The notes under the pieces: model-generated
What the model saw: the letters and a program-made list of their open reading frames with translations, nothing else
Databases searched by the model: none
Told to the model about the DNA's origin: nothing
Program-made: the position numbers and the translations under genes
NCBI GenBank assembly: GCA_034359265.1
Contig: CP136893.1
Coordinates: 50,107,501 to 50,171,500, forward strand
Direction of reading: 5' to 3'
Length of the DNA stretch: 64,000 bases
From: Canna indica
Taxonomy: Eukaryota > Streptophyta > Magnoliopsida > Zingiberales > Cannaceae
In this document: in pieces, positions 24,444-37,880 of the stretch
Layout: each line of letters opens with the position of its first letter
Numbering within the stretch: position 1 is the first letter of the stretch

Positions 24444-26872
24444 GAGTTATTTTTTACAGACTAATGCAGAGAATTGCACGATTTTTTGAATAGAATCTTG
24501 AACGAAGCCGACTGATTGAACTTCGGGGTATCGGCTCGAAACGACCAGCAATCTGTGACCCGAGCAACTCCAGAACATTCACTGTGATGGGAGAAGTTGT
24601 TAATCGAGTTATTTTTGATAGACTAATGCAAAGACTTGCATGATTTTTCGAATAGAATCTTGAACGAAGCCGACTGATTGAACTTCGGGGTATCGGTTCG
24701 AAACGACCAGAAATCTGAGTCCCGAGCGACTCCAGAACATTCACTGTGATGGGAGAAGTTGTTAATCGAGTTATTTTTTACAGACTAATGCAAAGAATTG
24801 CTCGATTTTTCGAATAGAATCTTGAACGAAGCCGACTGATTGAACTTCGGGGTATCGGTTCGAAACGACCAGAAATCTGAGTCCCGAGCGACTCCAGAAC
24901 ATTCACTGTGATGGGAGAAGTTGTTAATCGAGTTATTTTTGAGAAACTAATGCAAAGAATTGCACGCTTTTTGGAATAGAATCTTGAACGAAGCCGACTG
25001 ATTGAACTTCGGGGTATCGGTTCGAAACGACCAGAAATCTGAGTCCCGAGCGACTCCAGAACATTCACTGTGATGGGAGAAGTTGTTAATCGAGTTATTT
25101 TTGAGAAACTAATGCAAAGAATTGCACGCTTTTTGGAATAGAATCTTGAACGAAGCCGACTGATTGAACTTCGGGGTATCGGTTCGAAACGACCAGAAAT
25201 CTGAGTCCCGAGCAACTCCAGAACATTCACTGTGATGGGAGAAGTTGTTAATCGAGTTATTTTTTACAGACTAATGCAAAGAATTGCTCGATTTTTCGAA
25301 TAGAATCTTGAACGAAGCCGACTGATTGAACTTCGGGGTATCGGTTCGAAACGACCAGAAATCTGAGTCCCGAGCGACTCCAGAACATTCACTGTGATGG
25401 GAGAAGTTGTTAATCGAGTTATTTTTGAGAAACTAATGCAAAGAATTGCACGCTTTTTGGAATAGAATCTTGAACGAATCCGACTGATTGAACTTCGGGG
25501 TATCGGTTCGAAACGACCAGAAATCTGAGTCCCGAGCGACTCCAGAACATTCACTGTGATGGGAGAAGTTGTTAATCGAGTTATTTTTGAGAAACTAATG
25601 CAGAGAATTGCACGATTTTTCGAATAGAATCTTGAACGAAGTCGACTGATTGAACTTCGGGGTATCGGTTCGAAACGACCAGAAATCTGAGTCCCGAGCA
25701 ACTCCAGAACATTCACTGTGATGGGAGAAGTTGTTAATCGAGTTATTTTTTACAGACTAATGCAAAGAATTGCTCGATTTTTCGAATAGAATCTTGAACG
25801 AAGCCGACTGATTGAACTTCGGGGTATCGGTTCGAAACGACCAGAAATCTGAGTACCGAGCGACTCCAGAACATTCACTGTGATGGGAGAAGTTGTTAAT
25901 CGAGTTATTTTTGAGAAACTAATGCAAAGAATTGCACGCTTTTTGGAATAGAATCTTGAACGAATCCGACTGATTGAACTTCGGGGTATCGGTTCGAAAC
26001 GACCAGAAATCTGAGTCCCGAGCGACTCCAGAACATTCACTGTGATGGGAGAAGTTGTTAATCGAGTTATTTTTGAGAAACTAATGCAGAGAATTGCACG
26101 ATTTTTCGAATAGAATCTTGAACGAAGCCGACTGATTGAACTTCGGGGTATCGGTTCGAAACGACCAGAAATCTGAGTCCCGAGCGACTCCAGAACATTC
26201 ACTGTGATGGGAGAAGTTGTTAATCGAGTTATTTTTTACAGACTAATGCAGATAATTGCACGATTTTTCGAATAGAATCTTGAACGAAGCCGACTGATTG
26301 AACTTCGGGGTATCGGTTCGAAACGACCAGAAATCTGAGTCCCGAGCGACTCCAGAACATTCACTGTGATGGGAGAAGTTGTTAATCGAGTTATTTTTTA
26401 CAGACTAATGCAAAGAATTGCTCGATTTTTCGAATAGAATCTTGAACGAAGCCGACTGATTGAACTTCGGGGTATCGGTTCGAAACGACCAGAAATCTGA
26501 GTCCCGAGCAACTCCAGAACATTCACTGTGATGGGAGAAGTTGTTAATCGAGTTATTTTTTACAGACTAATGCAAAGAATTGCTCGATTTTTCGAATAGA
26601 ATCTTGAACGAAGCCGACTGATTGAACTTCGGGGTATCGGTTCGAAACGACCAGAAATCTGAGTCCCGAGCGACTCCAGAACAGTCACTGTGATGGGAGA
26701 AGTTGTTAATCGAGTTATTTTTGACAGACTAATGCAAAAATTGCATGATTTTTCGAATAGAATCTTGAACGAAGCCGACTGATTGAACTTCGGGGTATCG
26801 GCTCGAAACGACCAGCAATCTGTGACACGAGCGACTCCTGAACATTCACTGTGATGGGAGAAGTTGTTAATC
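24444..26872. repeat. 15-mer block E-F-A-B-B-A-B-C-A-B-C-G-A-A-D (2,429 bp)
   Basis: Begins as the 11-mer does, then has a second A-B-C and the G-A-A-D tail seen in the blocks at 17.3 and 19.1 kb. It reads as a fusion of both block types. Private variants include GAAGTCGAC (25,639) and GAGTACCGAG (25,852). Confidence 0.87.
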
Positions 26873-28329
26873 GAGTTATTTTTTACAGACTAATGCAGAG
26901 AATTGCACGATTTTTTGAATAGAATCTTGAACGAAGCCGACTGATTGAACTTCGGGGTATCGGCTCGAAACGACCAGCAATCTGTGACCCGAGCAACTCC
27001 AGAACATTCACTGTGATGGGAGAAGTTGTTAATCGAGTTATTTTTGATAGACTAATGCAAAGACTTGCATGATTTTTCGAATAGAATCTTGAACGAAGCC
27101 GACTGATTGAACTTCGGGGTATCGGTTCGAAACGACCAGAAATCTGAGTCCCGAGCGACTCCAGAACATTCACTGTGATGGGAGAAGTTGTTAATCGAGT
27201 TATTTTTTACAGACTAATGCAAAGAATTGCTCGATTTTTTGAATAGAATCTTGAACGAAGCCGACTGATTGAACTTCGGGGTATCGGTTCGAATCGACCA
27301 GAAATCTGAGTCCCGAGCGACTCCAGAACATTCACTGTGATGGGAGAAGTTGTTAATCGAGTTATTTTTGAGAAACTAATGCAAAGAATTGCACGCTTTT
27401 TGGAATAGAATCTTGAACGAAGCCGACTGATTGAACTTCGGGGTATCGGTTCGAAACGACCAGAAATCTGACTCCCGAGCGACTCCAGAACATTCACTGT
27501 GATGGGAGAAGTTGTTAATCGAGTTATTTTTGAGAAACTAATGCAAAGAATTGCACGCTTTTTGGAATAGAATCTTGAACGAAGCCGACTGATTGAACTT
27601 CGGGGTATCGGTTCGAAACGACCAGAAATCTGAGTCCCGAGCGACTCCAGAACATTCACTGTGATGGGAGAAGTTGTTAATCGAGTTATTTTTGAGAAAC
27701 TAATGCAGAGAATTGCACGATTTTTCGAATAGAATCTTGAACGAAGCCGACTGATTGAACTTCGGGGTATCGGTTCGAAACGACCAGAAATCTGAGTCCC
27801 GAGCGACTCCAGAACATTCACTGTGATGGGAGAAGTTGTTAATCGAGTTATTTTTTACAGACTAATGCAAAGAATTGCTCGATTTTTCGAATAGAATCTT
27901 GAACGAAGCCGACTGATTGAACTTCGGGGTATCGGTTCGAAACGACCAGAAATCTGAGTCCCGAGCAACTCCAGAACATTCACTGTGATGGGAGAAGTTG
28001 TTAATCGAGTTATTTTTTACAGACTAATGCAAAGAATTGCTCGATTTTTCGAATAGAATCTTGAACGAAGCCGACTGATTGAACTTCGGGGTATCGGTTC
28101 GAAACGACCAGAAATCTGAGTCCCGAGCGACTCCAGAACAGTCACTGTGATGGGAGAAGTTGTTAATCGAGTTATTTTTGACAGACTAATGCAAAAATTG
28201 CATGATTTTTCGAATAGAATCTTGAACGAAGCCGACTGATTGAACTTCGGGGTATCGGCTCGAAACGACCAGCAATCTGTGACACGAGCGACTCCTGAAC
28301 ATTCACTGTGATGGGAGAAGTTGTTAATC
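26873..28329. repeat. 9-mer block E-F-A-B-B-C-A-A-D (1,457 bp), copy 1
   Basis: Units at 26873 E, 27035 F, 27197 A, 27359 B, 27521 B, 27683 C, 27845 A (GAGCAAC), 28007 A (AACAGTCAC) and 28169 D. The A at 27197 has GATTTTTTG and GAATCGACC as private variants, and the B at 27359 has CTGACTCCCGAG. The same order follows at 28330. Confidence 0.88.
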
Positions 28330-29786
28330 GAGTTATTTTTTACAGACTAATGCAGAGAATTGCACGATTTTTTGAATAGAATCTTGAACGAAGCCGACTG
28401 ATTGAACTTCGGGGTATCGGCTCGAAACGACCAGCAATCTGTGACCCGAGCAACTCCAGAACATTCACTGTGATGGGAGAAGTTGTTAATCGAGTTATTT
28501 TTGATAGACTAATGCAAAGAATTGCATGATTTTTCGAATAGAATCTTGAACGAAGCCGACTGATTGAACTTCGGGGTATCGGTTCGAAACGACCAGAAAT
28601 CTGAGTCCCGAGCGACTCCAGAACATTCACTGTGATGGGAGAAGTTGTTAATCGAGTTATTTTTTACAGACTAATGCAAAGAATTGCTCGATTTTTCGAA
28701 TAGAATCTTGAACGAAGCCGACTGATTGAACTTCGGGGTATCGGTTCGAAACGACCAGAAATCTGAGTCCCGAGCGACTCCAGAACATTCACTGTGATGG
28801 GAGAAGTTGTTAATCGAGTTATTTTTGAGAAACTAATGCAAAGAATTGCACGCTTTTTGGAATAGAATCTTGAACGAAGCCGACTGATTGAACTTCGGGG
28901 TATCGGTTCGAAACGACCAGAAATCTGAGTCCCGAGCGACTCCAGAACATTCACTGTGATGGGAGAAGTTGTTAATCGAGTTATTTTTGAGAAACTAATG
29001 CAAAGAATTGCACGCTTTTTGGAATAGAATCTTGAACGAAGCCGACTGATTGAACTTCGGGGTATCGGTTCGAAACGACCAGAAATCTGAGTCCCGAGCG
29101 ACTCCAGAACATTCACTGTGATGGGAGAAGTTGTTAATCGAGTTATTTTTGAGAAACTAATGCAGAGAATTGCACGATTTTTCGAATAGAATCTTGAACG
29201 AAGCCGACTGATTGAACTTCGGGGTATCGGTTCGAAACGACCAGAAATCTGAGTCCCGAGCGACTCCAGAACATTCACTGTGATGGGAGAAGTTGTTAAT
29301 CGAGTTATTTTTTACAGACTAATGCAAAGAATTGCTCGATTTTTCGAATAGAATCTTGAACGAAGCCGACTGATTGAACTTCGGGGTATCGGTTCGAAAC
29401 GACCAGAAATCTGAGTCCTGAGCAACTCCAGAACATTCACTGTGATGGGAGAAGTTGTTAATCGAGTTATTTTTTACAGACTAATGCAAAGAATTGCTCG
29501 ATTTTTCGAATAGAATCTTGAACGAAGCCGACTGATTGAACTTCGGGGTATCGGTTCGAAACAACCAGAAATCTGAGTCCCGAGCGACTCCAGAACAGTC
29601 ACTGTGATGGGAGAAGTTGTTAATCGAGTTATTTTTGACAGACTAATGCAAAAATTGCATGATTTTTCGAATAGAATCTTGAACGAAGCCGACTGATTGA
29701 ACTTCGGGGTATCGGCTCGAAACGACCAGCAATCTGTGACACGAGCGACTCCAGAACATTCACTGTGATGGGAGAAGTTGTTAATC
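28330..29786. repeat. 9-mer block E-F-A-B-B-C-A-A-D (1,457 bp), copy 2
   Basis: Same order as the preceding block, 1,457 bases on. The F unit here has normal AAAGAATTGCATG rather than the ACTTGCATG of all F units between 17.5 and 27.1 kb, so the regional marker ends here. Later units carry GAGTCCTGAGCAAC (29,415) and ACAACCAG (29,561), marks that recur 3,400 bases later. Confidence 0.88.
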
Positions 29787-32260
29787 GAGTTATTTTTGAG
29801 AAACTAATGCAGAGAATTGCACGATTTTTCGAATAGAATCTTGAACGAAGCCGACTGATTGAACTTCGGGGTATCGGTTCGAAACGACCAGAAATCTGAG
29901 TCCCGAGCGACTCCAGAACATTCACTGTGATGGGAGAAGTTGTTAATCGAGTTATTTTTTACAGACTAATGCAAAGAATTGCTCGATTTTTCGAATAGAA
30001 TCTTGAACGAAGCCGACTGATTGAACTTCGGGGTATCGGTTCGAAACGACCAGAAATCTGAGTCCCGAGCAACTCCAGAACATTCACTGTGATGGGAGAA
30101 GTTGTTAATCGAGTTATTTTTTACAGACTAATGCAAAGAATTGCTCGATTTTTCGAATAGAATCTTGAACGAAGCCGACTGATTGAACTTCGGGGTATCG
30201 GTTCGAAACGACCAGAAATCTGAGTCCCGAGCGACTCCAGAACAGTCACTGTGATGGGAGAAGTTGTTAATCGAGTTATTTTTGACAGACTAATGCAAAA
30301 ATTGCATGATTTTTCGAATAGAATCTTGAACGAAGCCGACTGATTGAACTTCGGGGTATCGGCTCGAAACGACCAGCAATCTGTGACACGAGCGACTCCT
30401 GAACATTCACTGTGATGGGAGAAGTTGTTAATCGAGTTATTTTTTACAGACTAATGCAGATAATTGCACGATTTTTTGAATAGAATCTTGAACGAAGCCG
30501 ACTGATTGAACTTCGGGGTATCGGCTCGAAACGACCAGCAATCTGTGACCCGAGCAACTCCAGAACATTCACTGTGATGGGAGAAGTTGTTAATCGAGTT
30601 ATTTTTGATAGACTAATGCAAAGAATTGCATGATTTTTCGAATAGAATCTTGAACGAAGCCGACTGATTGAACTTCGGGGTATCGATTCGAAACGACCAG
30701 AAATCTGAGTCCCGAGCGACTCCAGAACATTCACTGTGATGGGAGAAGTTGTTAATCGAGTTATTTTTTACAGACTAATGCAAAGAATTGCTCGATTTTT
30801 CGAATAGAATCTTGAACGAAGCCGACTGATTGAACTTCGGGGTATCGGTTCGAAACGACCAGAAATCTGAGTCCCGAGCGACTCCAGAACATTCACTGTG
30901 ATGGGAGAAGTTGTTAATCGAGTTATTTTTGAGAAACTAATGCAAAGAATTGCACGCTTTTTGGAATAGAATCTTGAACGAAGCCGACTGATTGAACTTC
31001 AGGGTATCGGTTCGAAACGACCAGAAATCTGAGTCCCGAGCGACTCCAGAACATTCACTGTGATGGGAGAAGTTGTTAATCGAGTTATTTTTGAGAAACT
31101 AATGCAAAGAATTGCACGCTTTTTGGAATAGAATCTTGAACGAAGCCGACTGATTGAACTTCGGGGTATCGGTTCGAAACGACCAGAAATCTGAGTCCCG
31201 AGCGACTCCAGAACATTCACTGTGATGGGAGAAGTTGTTAATCGAGTTATTTTTGAGAAACTAATGCAGAGAATTGCACGATTTTTCGAATAGAATCTTG
31301 AACGAAGCTGACTGATTGAACTTCGGGGTATCGGTTCGAAACGACCAGAAATCTGAGTCCCGAGCGACTCCAGAACATTCACTGTGATGGGAGAAGTTGT
31401 TAATCGAGTTATTTTTTACAGACTAATGCAAAGAATTGCATGATTTTTCGAATAGAATCTTGAACGAAGCCGACTGATTGAACTTCGGGGTATCGGTTCG
31501 AAACGACCAGAAATCTGAGTCCCGAGCGACTCCAGAACATTCACTGTGATGGGAGAAGTTGTTAATCGAGTTATTTTTTACAGACTAATGCAAAGAATTG
31601 CTCGATTTTTCGAATAGAATCTTGAACGAAGCCGACTGATTGAACTTCGGGGTATCGGTTCGAAACGACCAGAAATCTGAGTCCCGAGCGACTCCAGAAC
31701 ATTCACTGTGATGGGAGAAGTTGTTAATCGAGTTATTTTTGAGAAACTAATGCAAAGAATTGCACGCTTTTTGGAATAGAATCTTGAACGAAGCCGACTG
31801 ATTGAACTTCGGGGTATCGGTTCGAAACGACCAGAAATCTGAGTCCCGAGCGACTCCAGAACATTCACTGTGATGGGAGAAGTTGTTAATCGAGTTATTT
31901 TTGAGAAACTAATGCAAAGAATTGCACGCTTTTTGGAATAGAATCTTGAACGAAGCCGACTGATTGAACTTCGGGGTATCGGTTCGAAACGACCAGAAAT
32001 CTGAGTCCCGAGCGACTCCAGAACATTCACTGTGATGGGAGAAGTTGTTAATCGAGTTATTTTTGAGAAACTAATGCAGAGAATTGCACGATTTTTCGAA
32101 TAGAATCTTGAACGAAGCCGACTGATTGAACTTCGGGGTATCGGTTCGAAACGACCAGAAATCTGAGTCCCGAGCGACTCCAGAACATTCACTGTGATGG
32201 GAGAAGTTGTTAATCGAGTTATTTTTTACAGACTAATGCAAAGAATTGCTCGATTTTTCG
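28861..32260. repeat. 21-mer higher-order block (3,400 bp), tandem copy 1
   Basis: 21 x 162 minus 2, with D units at 29626 and 30273. Marks that recur 3,400 bases downstream: GAGTCCTGAGCAAC (29,415), ACAACCAG (29,561), GCAGATAATTG in an E unit (30,456), TATCGATTCG (30,681), CTTCAGGGTATC (30,997) and GAAGCTGACTG (31,305). The D unit at 29626 is followed by a C unit (29787) instead of E, an exceptional junction. The exact boundary is uncertain by about 77 bases because the flanking B and A units share their right halves. Confidence 0.92.
31406..31567. repeat. TTACAG unit with TTGCATG, an A/F mosaic
   Basis: It has the A-type TTACAG start but F-type TTGCATG and an R1 right half. The combination is otherwise seen only in its duplicate at 34806. 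It could be an F unit that gained TTACAG, or an A unit with a CTCG to CATG exchange. Confidence 0.8.
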
Positions 32261-35200
32261 AATAGAATCTTGAACGAAGCCGACTGATTGAACTTCGGGG
32301 TATCGGTTCGAAACGACCAGAAATCTGAGTCCCGAGCGACTCCAGAACATTCACTGTGATGGGAGAAGTTGTTAATCGAGTTATTTTTGAGAAACTAATG
32401 CAAAGAATTGCACGCTTTTTGGAATAGAATCTTGAACGAAGCCGACTGATTGAACTTCGGGGTATCGGTTCGAAACGACCAGAAATCTGAGTCCCGAGCG
32501 ACTCCAGAACATTCACTGTGATGGGAGAAGTTGTTAATCGAGTTATTTTTGAGAAACTAATGCAGAGAATTGCACGATTTTTCGAATAGAATCTTGAACG
32601 AAGCCGACTGATTGAACTTCGGGGTATCGGTTCGAAACGACCAGAAATCTGAGTCCCGAGCGACTCCAGAACATTCACTGTGATGGGAGAAGTTGTTAAT
32701 CGAGTTATTTTTTACAGACTAATGCAAAGAATTGCTCGATTTTTCGAATAGAATCTTGAACGAAGCCGACTGATTGAACTTCGGGGTATCGGTTCGAAAC
32801 GACCAGAAATCTGAGTCCTGAGCAACTCCAGAACATTCACTGTGATGGGAGAAGTTGTTAATCGAGTTATTTTTTACAGACTAATGCAAAGAATTGCTCG
32901 ATTTTTCGAATAGAATCTTGAACGAAGCCGACTGATTGAACTTCGGGGTATCGGTTCGAAACAACCAGAAATCTGAGTCCCGAGCGACTCCAGAACAGTC
33001 ACTGTGATGGGAGAAGTTGTTAATCGAGTTATTTTTGACAGACTAATGCAAAAATTGCATGATTTTTCGAATAGAATCTTGAACGAAGCCGACTGATTGA
33101 ACTTCGGGGTATCGGCTCGAAACGACCAGCAATCTGTGACACGAGCGACTCCAGAACATTCACTGTGATGGGAGAAGTTGTTAATCGAGTTATTTTTGAG
33201 AAACTAATGCAGAGAATTGCACGATTTTTCGAATAGAATCTTGAACGAAGCCGACTGATTGAACTTCGGGGTATCGGTTCGAAACGACCAGAAATCTGAG
33301 TCCCGAGCGACTCCAGAACATTCACTGTGATGGGAGAAGTTGTTAATCGAGTTATTTTTTACAGACTAATGCAAAGAATTGCTCGATTTTTCGAATAGAA
33401 TCTTGAACGAAGCCGACTGATTGAACTTCGGGGTATCGGTTCGAAACGACCAGAAATCTGAGTCCCGAGCAACTCCAGAACATTCACTGTGATGGGAGAA
33501 GTTGTTAATCGAGTTATTTTTTACAGACTAATGCAAAGAATTGCTCGATTTTTCGAATAGAATCTTGAACGAAGCCGACTGATTGAACTTCGGGGTATCG
33601 GTTCGAAACGACCAGAAATCTGAGTCCCGAGCGACTCCAGAACAGTCACTGTGATGGGAGAAGTTGTTAATCGAGTTATTTTTGACAGACTAATGCAAAA
33701 ATTGCATGATTTTTCGAATAGAATCTTGAACGAAGCCGACTGATTGAACTTCGGGGTATCGGCTCGAAACGACCAGCAATCTGTGACACGAGCGACTCCT
33801 GAACATTCACTGTGATGGGAGAAGTTGTTAATCGAGTTATTTTTTACAGACTAATGCAGATAATTGCACGATTTTTTGAATAGAATCTTGAACGAAGCCG
33901 ACTGATTGAACTTCGGGGTATCGGCTCGAAACGACCAGCAATCTGTGACCCGAGCAACTCCAGAACATTCACTGTGATGGGAGAAGTTGTTAATCGAGTT
34001 ATTTTTGATAGACTAATGCAAAGAATTGCATGATTTTTCGAATAGAATCTTGAACGAAGCCGACTGATTGAACTTCGGGGTATCGATTCGAAACGACCAG
34101 AAATCTGAGTCCCGAGCGACTCCAGAACATTCACTGTGATGGGAGAAGTTGTTAATCGAGTTATTTTTTACAGACTAATGCAAAGAATTGCTCGATTTTT
34201 CGAATAGAATCTTGAACGAAGCCGACTGATTGAACTTCGGGGTATCGGTTCGAAACGACCAGAAATCTGAGTCCCGAGCGACTCCAGAACATTCACTGTG
34301 ATGGGAGAAGTTGTTAATCGAGTTATTTTTGAGAAACTAATGCAAAGAATTGCACGCTTTTTGGAATAGAATCTTGAACGAAGCCGACTGATTGAACTTC
34401 AGGGTATCGGTTCGAAACGACCAGAAATCTGAGTCCCGAGCGACTCCAGAACATTCACTGTGATGGGAGAAGTTGTTAATCGAGTTATTTTTGAGAAACT
34501 AATGCAAAGAATTGCACGCTTTTTGGAATAGAATCTTGAACGAAGCCGACTGATTGAACTTCGGGGTATCGGTTCGAAACGACCAGAAATCTGAGTCCCG
34601 AGCGACTCCAGAACATTCACTGTGATGGGAGAAGTTGTTAATCGAGTTATTTTTGAGAAACTAATGCAGAGAATTGCACGATTTTTCGAATAGAATCTTG
34701 AACGAAGCTGACTGATTGAACTTCGGGGTATCGGTTCGAAACGACCAGAAATCTGAGTCCCGAGCGACTCCAGAACATTCACTGTGATGGGAGAAGTTGT
34801 TAATCGAGTTATTTTTTACAGACTAATGCAAAGAATTGCATGATTTTTCGAATAGAATCTTGAACGAAGCCGACTGATTGAACTTCGGGGTATCGGTTCG
34901 AAACGACCAGAAATCTGAGTCCCGAGCGACTCCAGAACATTCACTGTGATGGGAGAAGTTGTTAATCGAGTTATTTTTTACAGACTAATGCAAAGAATTG
35001 CTCGATTTTTCGAATAGAATCTTGAACGAAGCCGACTGATTGAACTTCGGGGTATCGGTTCGAAACGACCAGAAATCTGAGTCCCGAGCGACTCCAGAAC
35101 ATTCACTGTGATGGGAGAAGTTGTTAATCGAGTTATTTTTGAGAAACTAATGCAAAGAATTGCACGCTTTTTGGAATAGAATCTTGAACGAAGCCGACTG

Positions 35201-35660
35201 ATTGAACTTCGGGGTATCGGTTCGAAACGACCAGAAATCTGAGTCCCGAGCGACTCCAGAACATTCACTGTGATGGGAGAAGTTGTTAATCGAGTTATTT
35301 TTGAGAAACTAATGCAAAGAATTGCACGCTTTTTGGAATAGAATCTTGAACGAAGCCGACTGATTGAACTTCGGGGTATCGGTTCGAAACGACCAGAAAT
35401 CTGAGTCCCGAGCGACTCCAGAACATTCACTGTGATGGGAGAAGTTGTTAATCGAGTTATTTTTGAGAAACTAATGCAGAGAATTGCACGATTTTTCGAA
35501 TAGAATCTTGAACGAAGCCGACTGATTGAACTTCGGGGTATCGGTTCGAAACGACCAGAAATCTGAGTCCCGAGCGACTCCAGAACATTCACTGTGATGG
35601 GAGAAGTTGTTAATCGAGTTATTTTTTACAGACTAATGCAAAGAATTGCTCGATTTTTCG
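32261..35660. repeat. 21-mer higher-order block (3,400 bp), tandem copy 2
   Basis: Every rare mark listed for copy 1 is present at plus 3,400, and I noticed no difference between the copies by eye. Correspondence ends by 35,738, where GAGCAAC in the A unit at 35616 replaces GAGCGAC of the A unit at 32216. The apparent identity makes this the youngest duplication in the window, or a collapse or expansion error in assembly. Confidence 0.92.
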
Positions 35661-37880
35661 AATAGAATCTTGAACGAAGCCGACTGATTGAACTTCGGGG
35701 TATCGGTTCGAAACGACCAGAAATCTGAGTCCCGAGCAACTCCAGAACATTCACTGTGATGGGAGAAGTTGTTAATCGAGTTATTTTTTACAGACTAATG
35801 CAAAGAATTGCTCGATTTTTCGAATAGAATCTTGAACGAAGCCGACTGATTGAACTTCGGGGTATCGGTTCGAAACGACCAGAAATCTGAGTCCCGAGCG
35901 ACTCCAGAACAGTCACTGTGATGGGAGAAGTTGTTAATCGAGTTATTTTTGACAGACTAATGCAAAAATTGCATGATTTTTCGAATAGAATCTTGAACGA
36001 AGCCGACTGATTGAACTTCGGGGTATCGGCTCGAAACGACCAGCAATCTGTGACACGAGCGACTCCAGAACATTCACTGTGATGGGAGAAGTTGTTAATC
36101 GAGTTATTTTTTACAGACTAATGCAGAGAATTGCACGATTTTTTGAATAGAATCTTGAACGAAGCCGACTGATTGAACTTCGGGGTATCGGCTCGAAACG
36201 ACCAGCAATCTGTGACCCGAGCAACTCCAGAACATTCACTGTGATGGGAGAAGTTGTTAATCGAGTTATTTTTGACAGACTAATGCAAAGAATTGCATGA
36301 TTTTTCGAATAGAATCTTGAACGAAGCCGACTGATTGAACTTCGGGGTATCGGTTCGAAACGACCAGAAATCTGAGTCCCGAGCGACTCCAGAACATTCA
36401 CTGTGATGGGAGAAGTTGTTAATCGAGTTATTTTTTACAGACTAATGCAAAGAATTGCTCGATTTTTCGAATAGAATCTTGAACGAAGCCGACTGATTGA
36501 ACTTCGGGGTATCGGTTCGAAACGACTAGAAATCTGAGTCCCGAGCGACTCCAGAACAGTCACTATGATGGGAGAAGTTGTTAATCGAGTTATTTTTGAC
36601 AGACTAATGCAAAAATTGCATGATTTTTCGAATAGAATCTTGAACGAAGCCGACTGATTGAACTTCGGGGTATCGGCTCGAAACGACCAGCAATCTGTGA
36701 CACGAGCGACTCCAGAACATTCACTGTGATGGGAGAAGTTGTTAATCGAGTTATTTTTTACAGACTAATGCAGAGAATTGCACGATTTTTTGAATAGAAT
36801 CTTGAACGAAGCCGACTGATTGAACTTCGGGGTATCGGCTCGGAACGACCAGCAATCTGTGACACGAGCGACTCCAGAACATTCACTGTGATGGGAGAAG
36901 TTGTTAATCGAGTTATTTTTTACAGACTAATGCAGAGAATTGCACGATTTTTTGAATAGAATCTTGAACGAAGCCGACTGATTGAACTTCGGGGTATCGG
37001 CTCGAAACGACCAGCAATCTGTGACCCGAGCGACTCCAGAACATTCACTGTGATGGGAGAAGTTGTTAATCGAGTTATTTTTTATAGACTAATGCAAAGA
37101 ATTGCTCGATTTTTCGAATAGAATCTTGAACGAAGCCGACTGATTGAACTTCGGGGTATCGGTTCGAAACGACCAGAAATCTGAGTCCCGAGCGACTCCA
37201 GAACATTCACTGTGATGGGAGAAGTTGTTAATCGAGTTATTTTTGAGAAACTAATGCAAAGAATTGCACGCTTTTTGGAATAGAATCTTGAACGAAGCCG
37301 ACTGATTGAACTTCGGGGTATCGGTTCGAAACGACCAGAAATCTGAGTCCCGAGCGACTCCAGAACATTCACTATGATGGGAGAAGTTGTTAATCGAGTT
37401 ATTTTTGAGAAACTAATGCAGAGAATTGCACGATTTTTCGAATAGAATCTTGAACGAAGCCGACTGATTGAACTTCGGGGTATCGGTTCGAAACGACCAG
37501 AAATCTGAGTCCCGAGCAACTCCAGAACATTCACTGTGATGGGAGAAGTTGTTAATCGAGTTATTTTTTACAGACTAATGCAAAGAATTGCTCGATTTTT
37601 CGAATAGAATCTTGAACGAAGCCGACTGATTGAACTTCGGGGTATCGGTTCGAAACGACCAGAAATCTGAGTCCCGAGCGACTCCAGAACAGTCACTGTG
37701 ATGGGAGAAGTTGTTAATCGAGTTATTTTTGACAGACTAATGCAAAAATTGCATGATTTTTCGAATAGAATCTTGAACGAAGCCGACTGATTGAACTTCG
37801 GGGTATCGGCTCGAAACGACCAGCAATCTGTGACACGAGCGACTCCTGAACATTCACTGTGATGGGAGAAGTTGTTAATC
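35616..37880. repeat. A-A-D tail plus 11-mer E-F-A-D-E'-E-A-B-C-A-D
   Basis: A 35616 (GAGCAAC), A 35778 (AACAGTCAC) and D 35940 close the previous repeat. The 11-mer runs from 36101 to 37880 (1,780 bp, two D units). It returns to the E-F-A-D-E'-E-A-B-C word of the 2-17 kb region after 19 kb of A-B-B type blocks. Private variants: CGACTAGAAATC (36,523) and CACTATGATGG (36,561 and 37,371). Confidence 0.87.
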
